Positions 1 to 3,122 of a stretch of DNA of 5,856 nt are shown here, piece by piece; positions within the stretch are counted from its first letter, which is position 1; every line of letters begins with the position of its first letter. Below the pieces are notes generated by a model. That model saw only the letters and a program-made list of their open reading frames with translations. It was not told the DNA's origin and ran no database searches. A program made the translations under genes and the position numbers. The DNA is from an uncultured Ruminococcus sp. (lineage in GTDB: Bacteria > Bacillota > Clostridia > Oscillospirales > Ruminococcaceae). Location: the NCBI GenBank assembly GCA_947177935.1, contig CAMWWG010000070.1, positions 1 to 5,856 of the forward strand, in the 5' to 3' direction.

Positions 1-1
1 G

Positions 2-265
2 TTGGAACAATTGGAAACACCGTTCTTTTTTCTGGGCATCCTGATCCGAGTTCTGTTCTGTCTTTTCGGCAACTATCTTTATTATCAATTTACACTCCGG
101 TCGGTGAGACGAATTCGGAAGAACACAAGTTCCCGGAAGATGAAGAACATGTTGCTGCAGACGGAGGGCGGCACGAACATTCTGAATGTTCTGGGGTGTT
201 TCGGATTGTATCTTGCATTCTTGACAATTGTTTCCTATATTATTGGCAGACTATTTTTATTATAA
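2..265 (+). CDS. Small two-helix membrane protein, unrecognised, possibly 5'-truncated
   Basis: I do not recognise this protein. The frame is open to the window edge. A TTG codon at position 2 could start an 87-residue product, but no upstream sequence is available to look for a ribosome binding site, so the true start may lie outside the window. Residues about 8-31 (phenylalanine/leucine-rich) and about 61-87 form two hydrophobic segments long enough to cross the membrane. Between them is a basic stretch (residues about 33-48, rich in Arg and Lys) that by the positive-inside rule should be cytoplasmic. That predicts a hairpin with both ends outside, or a shorter piece of a larger membrane protein. 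The last hydrophobic segment runs right up to the TAA stop. No catalytic or binding motif is visible. The LRR gene follows after 61 bases, so cotranscription is possible but not shown. Confidence 0.55.
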   Translation: MEQLETPFFFLGILIRVLFCLFGNYLYYQFTLRSVRRIRKNTSSRKMKNMLLQTEGGTNILNVLGCFGLYLAFLTIVSYIIGRLFLL

Positions 266-272
266 TGATTTC

Positions 273-298
273 ATGGATAAAATATGAAATGGATAAAA
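273..298 (+). repeat. Short direct repeat upstream of the LRR gene
   Basis: The 10-mer ATGGATAAAA occurs at 273-282 and again at 289-298, a spacing of 16 bases, in an AT-rich 61-base gap (266-326). The gap also holds the AGGAG ribosome binding site of the next gene at 313-317. A TATAAT at 261-266 overlaps the previous stop codon, but no -35 sits at the right distance from it, so I do not call a promoter. The repeat may be chance in AT-rich DNA or a tandem protein-binding site. Confidence 0.3.
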
Positions 299-326
299 AT
301 TAACAGTCAGAAAGGAGCTGTTTCCT

Positions 327-1454
327 GTGATCTATTTAAAACAGATTGATCGTGTTTCCGCCTGGGAATTCTACCAGAACCGGGAAATCACTTCATTCAG
401 TCTGCCAGAAACCGTCCGCTGTATCGGCAATCATGCGTTTTACGGCTGCCGGGATATGGAAAATATTTTTATCCCGGCTTTTGTTTCCAGTCTCGGAAGC
501 GGTGCATTTATGAACTGTTCCCGTTTGCAGGAAGTCACGCTCCCTGCGAAGATTACTGTCCTGCGCACGGATGCGTTTTCCGGCTGTTATAGTCTGTCTG
601 CTGTGGAATTCCCGGACACGATGAGAGCCATCGGCGACAGAGGGTTTTATCGTTGTGCAAATCTCCAGGACTTGTATTTGCCTCCGGAACTGAAAAAAAT
701 CGGAAACAGCGCATTTGAACGTTGCAGCCGGCTGAAATCCGTCAAAATGCCCGACAGCGTTCACATCCTTGGCAGCCGTGCATTCTGTGGCTGCTGGAAT
801 CTGGGAATGGCAAAACTCTCCGCCAATATAAAAACAATTCGGAAATGGGCGTTCTCAGATTGTTGGAATCTCAAAGGCATCCGGCTTCCACGGGAACTGC
901 TGGACATTGGAGAGGAGGCGTTCTCCAACTGTATTTCCCTGAAAAAAATGATTTTACCCAAAAAATTAAAAAGAATCCAGAAACGTGCGTTCATGGGCTG
1001 TACCCAACTGAAAAAAATCATCATTCCGGCAAGCGTCCAGAAAATTGAAGAAGATGCGTTCCTTTGCTGTGAAAATCTCCAGGAAATTGCCATGAATGAC
1101 CGGACATTCTGCACGGATGAGAGCATTCTTGCCCATGCACAGCGCCTGCATCTTTCAAAAAATCAGAATCATCTGGAAATCATGCTTGATTCTGAAAATC
1201 CGGATTTTTCAGAACAACATGAGAAAAAATTATTGTTCCGGTTCTGGATGCAGAAAGATGAATTTATCCGGAGAATCTATTTCAAGCAGATCCGCAAACC
1301 GGCATATAAAATTCCCCTTGCCGTGCTGATGACGGACGAACAGGATTCTATCTATAAAAATTATATCCGGAAAAATTTTCAGGCAGTGACACAGTATCTT
1401 TATGCCCGTGCCGACGAGGAGAACGGTGCAAGGATCATGGCGCTGTGCCGATAA
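327..1454 (+). CDS. BspA-like leucine-rich-repeat protein (LRR_5 family), no signal peptide
   Basis: The GTG start is chosen because AGGAG at 313-317 lies 9 bases upstream. The 375-residue product has a repeat array (residues about 21-255) of the LRR_5/BspA type with the pattern AFxxCxxLxxIxLPxxLxxIGxxAF. The AF or GF landmark falls at residues 37, 60, 83, 106, 129, 152, 175, 198, 221 and 244, so ten repeats keep an exact 23-residue period. Each has a cysteine three residues after the phenylalanine. Known BspA-like proteins are often secreted adhesins, but here the N-terminus has no signal peptide, no membrane helix and no anchor, which suggests a cytoplasmic protein, probably a binding scaffold. 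Residues about 275-375 are not repeats. They are charged and predicted largely helical, with an aromatic-rich core around 302-320. A similar tail on other Ruminococcus LRR proteins is my recollection, not a search result. The partner is unknown. No clear terminator follows the gene. Confidence 0.85.
   Translation: MIYLKQIDRVSAWEFYQNREITSFSLPETVRCIGNHAFYGCRDMENIFIPAFVSSLGSGAFMNCSRLQEVTLPAKITVLRTDAFSGCYSLSAVEFPDTMRAIGDRGFYRCANLQDLYLPPELKKIGNSAFERCSRLKSVKMPDSVHILGSRAFCGCWNLGMAKLSANIKTIRKWAFSDCWNLKGIRLPRELLDIGEEAFSNCISLKKMILPKKLKRIQKRAFMGCTQLKKIIIPASVQKIEEDAFLCCENLQEIAMNDRTFCTDESILAHAQRLHLSKNQNHLEIMLDSENPDFSEQHEKKLLFRFWMQKDEFIRRIYFKQIRKPAYKIPLAVLMTDEQDSIYKNYIRKNFQAVTQYLYARADEENGARIMALCR
387..1091 (+). 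repeat. Ten LRR_5 repeats, 69-bp period at DNA level
   Basis: This stretch encodes ten consecutive 23-residue LRR_5 units without one indel. Each unit holds a GCG/GCA-TTT/TTC pair (Ala-Phe; GGG-TTT in the fourth) followed by TGT or TGC. DNA identity between units is low outside these landmark codons, so the array is old and diverged, not a recent tandem expansion. The fourth unit has Gly in place of Ala in the landmark. Confidence 0.8.
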
Positions 1455-1473
1455 AAAAATTCTGAAAAAATGC

Positions 1474-1489
1474 TTGACAAGCCTGTCAA
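1474..1489. promoter_or_regulatory. Palindrome overlapping the -35 box, possible operator
   Basis: TTGACA at 1474-1479 is followed after AGCC by its exact reverse complement TGTCAA at 1484-1489, giving 6-bp arms and a 4-base spacer. The left arm is the -35 box itself. A dimeric repressor bound here would block RNA polymerase. It could also be chance, or a weak RNA hairpin at the end of the LRR transcript, although no T-tract follows. Confidence 0.35.
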
Positions 1490-1502
1490 TTTATGTTATA
1501 AT
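1474..1502 (+). promoter_or_regulatory. Consensus sigma-A promoter of the rpsF-ssb-rpsR operon
   Basis: The -35 box TTGACA (1474-1479) and -10 box TATAAT (1497-1502) are both perfect and are separated by the ideal 17 bases. A TG at 1494-1495, one base before the -10, makes it an extended -10 as well. Transcription should begin near 1509-1510. This is the strongest promoter in the window, as expected for a ribosomal-protein operon. Confidence 0.93.
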
Positions 1503-1534
1503 ATACTGGACTGCTGATGCAGTTTGATTTTCCG

Positions 1535-1566
1535 GATTTTATAAATTTTTTAAAATTTTTAAAATC
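1535..1566 (+). other. AT-rich hairpin in the rpsF leader
   Basis: Bases 1535-1548 pair with 1553-1566 in 13 of 14 positions, with one T:T mismatch (1542/1559) and a TTTA loop. The stem is nearly all A-U, so it is of moderate stability. No uninterrupted T-tract directly follows, so this is not a normal intrinsic terminator. Confidence 0.45.
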
Positions 1567-1568
1567 AA

Positions 1569-1604
1569 TTCCTTGCCTGCCTGGCAGGCGAAATCCAGAA
1601 GGAG
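1569..1604 (+). promoter_or_regulatory. Shine-Dalgarno-sequestering stem-loop before rpsF
   Basis: TTCCTT (1569-1574) can pair with AAGGAG (1599-1604), which is the core of the rpsF ribosome binding site. The pairing is five Watson-Crick pairs plus one G-U. It encloses a GC-rich hairpin, GCCTGC (1575-1580) with GCAGGC (1584-1589). A 9-base bulge (1590-1598) containing TCC lies on the 3' side. This layout would let a bound ligand stabilise the closed form and shut off translation. The pairing is seen in the sequence; the regulation is inferred. Confidence 0.45.
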
Positions 1605-1613
1605 GTGCACGAA

Positions 1614-1919
1614 ATGGCAAAACTGAACGAAAATTACGAAGCAATGGTTGTTTTCAGTCTCAAAAAGGACGAGGAAACCATGAAAGCACTCGTGGAGAAA
1701 GTCAAGGCTCTCATCGAGCGTCACGGCTCTCTCACAGAAGAAGTCAACGAGTGGGGCAAGCGCAAGCTCGCTTATCCGATCAAGAAGGGAACAGAAGTCA
1801 GCACAGAAGGTTACTATGTGCTCTATTCTTTCAATTCTGAACCGGATTTCCCGGCTGAGCTCAACCGCCGGCTCAATATCAATGACGGCGTTCTGCGTGC
1901 TTTGGTAACTACCAAGTAA
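1614..1919 (+). CDS. rpsF: 30S ribosomal protein S6
   Basis: The 101-residue product matches the S6 family over its whole length. It has the early YEAMVVFSLKKDEE strand and helix, the family hallmark NEWGKRKLAYPIKKGTE in the middle, the strand EGYYVLYSF, and the terminal strand DGVLRALV. S6 is a ferredoxin-like fold that pairs with S18 and binds the platform of 16S rRNA late in 30S assembly. I start at ATG 1614 and not at the in-frame GTG 1605, because that GTG overlaps the ribosome binding site AGAAGGAGG (1597-1605) and the spacing to 1614 is an ideal 8 bases. No long C-terminal acidic tail is present, unlike the Escherichia coli protein. The gene is first in the operon with ssb and rpsR, and its translation may be controlled by the leader fold just upstream. 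Confidence 0.97.
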   Translation: MAKLNENYEAMVVFSLKKDEETMKALVEKVKALIERHGSLTEEVNEWGKRKLAYPIKKGTEVSTEGYYVLYSFNSEPDFPAELNRRLNINDGVLRALVTTK

Positions 1920-1960
1920 GCCAAAGCGCAGAAACAACAGGAATTTCACTGCACACACAT

Positions 1961-1995
1961 CAGCGTGGCAGGGCGAGGGGTTGCCTTGTCTGCTG
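1961..1995 (+). other. Stem-loop in the rpsF-ssb gap
   Basis: The 128-base gap between rpsF and ssb (1920-2047) holds no gene. A stem is formed by CAGC (1961-1964) with GCTG (1992-1995), then after a small internal loop by 1967-1974 with 1983-1990 (8 pairs including two G-U). An 8-base loop, GAGGGGTT, closes it. No T-tract follows, so it should not terminate. It may be a processing or stability element that adjusts ssb relative to the ribosomal genes. The ssb ribosome binding site AGGGAGGA (2033-2040) lies downstream and unpaired. Confidence 0.4.
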
Positions 1996-2047
1996 AAAAA
2001 ATTATGATTTGAATTTTGATGAGAACTGAGATAGGGAGGAAATTTCC

Positions 2048-2668
2048 ATGAACAAAGTCATTCTTATGGGCAGACTGGTTAATGACCCGGAGTTCAGCGT
2101 CGGGCAGAACGGCAACGCCTATTGTCGTTTCCGGATTGCTGTGGATCGTTCTTTTGCAAGACAAGGCGAACAGAGACAGTCTGATTTTTTCAGAATCACA
2201 TGTTTCGGCAAGATTGCTGAATTTGTGAATCAGTATTTTGTGAAAGGAAAACCAGTTCTGATAGAGGGGAAAATTCAGAACAATAATTATACGGACAAGA
2301 ACGGTGTTCAGCATTATGGTGATGATATTATCGCCGATACTGTCAACTTTGTTCTGTCTGACCCGACCCGGAATAATAACCAGTCCAATTATAACAATAA
2401 TTATAATAATGGCGGTTATCAGAATTATGGCGGTAATTCCAACAGTAATTACGGCTACAGCAGCGGCAATTACAATAATAACAATAATAATTATAATTCC
2501 GGTCAGAATTACCGTAATAACGGAAACAACGGCTATCAGGACAATCCAGGAAATTTCGGAAATGATCAGCCGGCTGCGCCTGGCAATCCGCCTAAGGATA
2601 TACAGCTTGGAAGCGGCAGTTTCAATGATTTTGAAGAAATCATCAGCGACGGACAAGTTCCGTTTTAA
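2048..2668 (+). CDS. ssb: Single-stranded DNA-binding protein with Asn/Tyr/Gly-rich linker
   Basis: The start is ATG 2048, 7 bases after AGGGAGGA (2033-2040). The 206-residue protein begins with the OB fold (residues about 1-107). It shows the family signatures MNKVILMGRLVNDPE, the strand YCRFRIAVDR, DFFRITCFGKIAEFV and GKPVLIEGKIQNNNYTDKNG. Like other bacterial SSBs it should form a tetramer that coats single-stranded DNA in replication, repair and recombination. Residues about 109-180 are a disordered linker in which I count about 30 asparagines in 72 residues, with many Tyr and Gly and a run of six Asn at 143-148. The C-terminal tip, which in the family recruits partner proteins, is DFEEIISDGQVPF. 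It keeps the final Pro-Phe and nearby acids but lacks the compact DDD of the usual DDDIPF. This looks like the main housekeeping SSB because it lies between rpsF and rpsR. Confidence 0.97.
   Translation: MNKVILMGRLVNDPEFSVGQNGNAYCRFRIAVDRSFARQGEQRQSDFFRITCFGKIAEFVNQYFVKGKPVLIEGKIQNNNYTDKNGVQHYGDDIIADTVNFVLSDPTRNNNQSNYNNNYNNGGYQNYGGNSNSNYGYSSGNYNNNNNNYNSGQNYRNNGNNGYQDNPGNFGNDQPAAPGNPPKDIQLGSGSFNDFEEIISDGQVPF
2372..2587 (+). repeat. Low-complexity AAT/AAC/TAT-rich stretch encoding the SSB linker
   Basis: This stretch encodes SSB residues 109-180 and consists largely of AAT, AAC, TAT, TAC and GGC/GGT codons. The purest part is the six-Asn run at 2474-2491. AAT and AAC alternate, so it is not a perfect microsatellite, but length changes by slippage are plausible. 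Read on the opposite strand it gives an artificial isoleucine/valine-rich open frame (1946-2656). Confidence 0.75.
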
Positions 2669-2673
2669 TCTCC

Positions 2674-2691
2674 GGAATTTTTGAAAATTCC
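2674..2691 (+). other. Perfect inverted repeat in the ssb-rpsR gap
   Basis: GGAATTTT (2674-2681) and AAAATTCC (2684-2691) are exact reverse complements two bases apart, giving a stem of about 7 pairs with a TTGA loop. There is no T-tract after it, so termination is unlikely. It begins 5 bases after the ssb stop and about 40 bases before the rpsR start. It could protect or mark a processing site in the operon mRNA. Confidence 0.45.
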
Positions 2692-2732
2692 AGGAAATTT
2701 CAGATTATCCCAGAAAGGAGAACCAGCGTATT

Positions 2733-2975
2733 ATGGAACGTGAGAGAAATTCCAGACCGTCCAAGCGTCCTCGCAAAAAGGTCTGCATGTTCTGCGTGGA
2801 TCGTGTCGAAAAGATCGATTACAAGGACATTAATAAATTAAAGAAATGTATGACAGAGCGCTCTAAGATTCTGCCCCGTCGTGTGACAGGCACATGTGCA
2901 TTCCATCAGCGTGAGCTGACAGTTGCCATCAAGAGAGCAAGACATATCGCACTTCTGCCGTATGTCAGCGATTAA
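2733..2975 (+). CDS. rpsR: 30S ribosomal protein S18, cysteine (zinc-type) form
   Basis: The 80-residue product is full length for S18. It ends in the diagnostic block [20 protein letters not shown] followed by ARHIALLPY, and its N-terminus is very basic (KRPRKK), as expected for an rRNA-binding protein. S18 forms a dimer with S6 on the 16S platform. The cysteines at 18 and 21 (a CxxC pair), with Cys55 and His58 and also Cys39, mark the cysteine-containing C+ form thought to bind zinc. Some genomes also hold a cysteine-free paralogue that replaces it under zinc starvation. The ribosome binding site AAAGGAG (2714-2720) is 12 bases from ATG 2733, a little long, but no better start exists. It is the last gene of the operon and is followed directly by a terminator. 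Arginine codons here are CGT, CGC and AGA with no CGG, as in a highly expressed gene. Confidence 0.97.
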   Translation: MERERNSRPSKRPRKKVCMFCVDRVEKIDYKDINKLKKCMTERSKILPRRVTGTCAFHQRELTVAIKRARHIALLPYVSD

Positions 2976-2993
2976 TCATGATTGCATGAAAAC

Positions 2994-3021
2994 CGCTCCG
3001 GGTTTCCGGGGCGTTTTTTTT
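2994..3021 (+). terminator. Intrinsic terminator of the rpsF-ssb-rpsR operon
   Basis: CGCTCCGG (2994-3001) pairs with CCGGGGCG (3006-3013) in an 8-bp GC-rich stem with one T-G wobble and a GTTT loop. Eight T bases follow (3014-3021). It begins 18 bases after the rpsR stop. Confidence 0.95.
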
Positions 3022-3122
3022 ATTTAACATCATTTAAAAATCATATTCCCGGAAACTTGTACATAATATGGATTATAAATTATGAATGATAAATTTTAAA
3101 TTCATGTCCGGGAGGGATTCGC
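3022..3122 (+). promoter_or_regulatory. AT-rich upstream region of the ATPase gene, promoter not clear, two inverted repeats
   Basis: This 101-base gap must contain the promoter of the ATPase gene if the preceding terminator works. The best pair I find is TTGTAC (3057-3062) with TTATGA (3080-3085) at 17-base spacing, which is weak. Two inverted repeats are present. ATGAAT (3082-3087) and ATTCAT (3100-3105) are separated by 12 bases. TCCCGG (3047-3052) and CCGGGA (3108-3113) are far apart, and the second overlaps the ribosome binding site GGGAGGG (3110-3116). Either could be a control site or chance. Confidence 0.4.

Larger units (their letters stand above)
1509..1613 (+). promoter_or_regulatory. 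Structured 5' leader of the rpsF operon, candidate S6:S18 autoregulatory leader
   Basis: About 105 untranslated nucleotides lie between the predicted transcription start and the rpsF ATG. Two folds are visible: an AT-rich hairpin at 1535-1566 and a GC-rich hairpin at 1575-1589. A flanking sequence around the second can pair with the ribosome binding site. A CCG triplet occurs at 1532-1534. In addition GGATTT (1534-1539) is complementary to AAATCC (1591-1596), which would compete with the AT-rich hairpin. Published work describes rpsF leaders in many bacteria that bind the S6:S18 complex through a hairpin element containing a CCG triplet. The gene context fits that model, but I could not match the published consensus in detail. 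Confidence 0.5.

Noticed and set aside
221..266. TTGACA at 221-226 and TATAAT at 261-266 as a promoter for the LRR gene
   Set aside because: The spacer would be 34 bases, twice the allowed length, and no other -35 or -10 pairs with either at 16-18 bases.
387..1091. CRISPR or tandem DNA repeat array from the 69-bp periodicity
   Set aside because: The period is that of the 23-residue LRR; units differ greatly at DNA level and the whole stretch is one reading frame.
1455..1500. Terminator for the LRR gene in the palindrome at 1474-1489
   Set aside because: A 6-bp stem followed by TTTATGTTATAAT lacks a proper T-tract, and the same bases form a consensus promoter, which is the better explanation.
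1605..1613. GTG at 1605 as an upstream start for rpsF
   Set aside because: The GTG shares its G with the ribosome binding site AGAAGGAGG, so it cannot be served by that site. ATG 1614 has ideal spacing and gives the normal S6 N-terminus MAKLNENYE.
1946..2656. Open frame of 236 codons on the - strand, rich in Ile and Val
   Set aside because: It is the antisense of ssb; AAT/TAT codons of the Asn/Tyr linker read as ATT/ATA on the other strand. No ribosome binding site or family match, whereas the + strand is clearly SSB.
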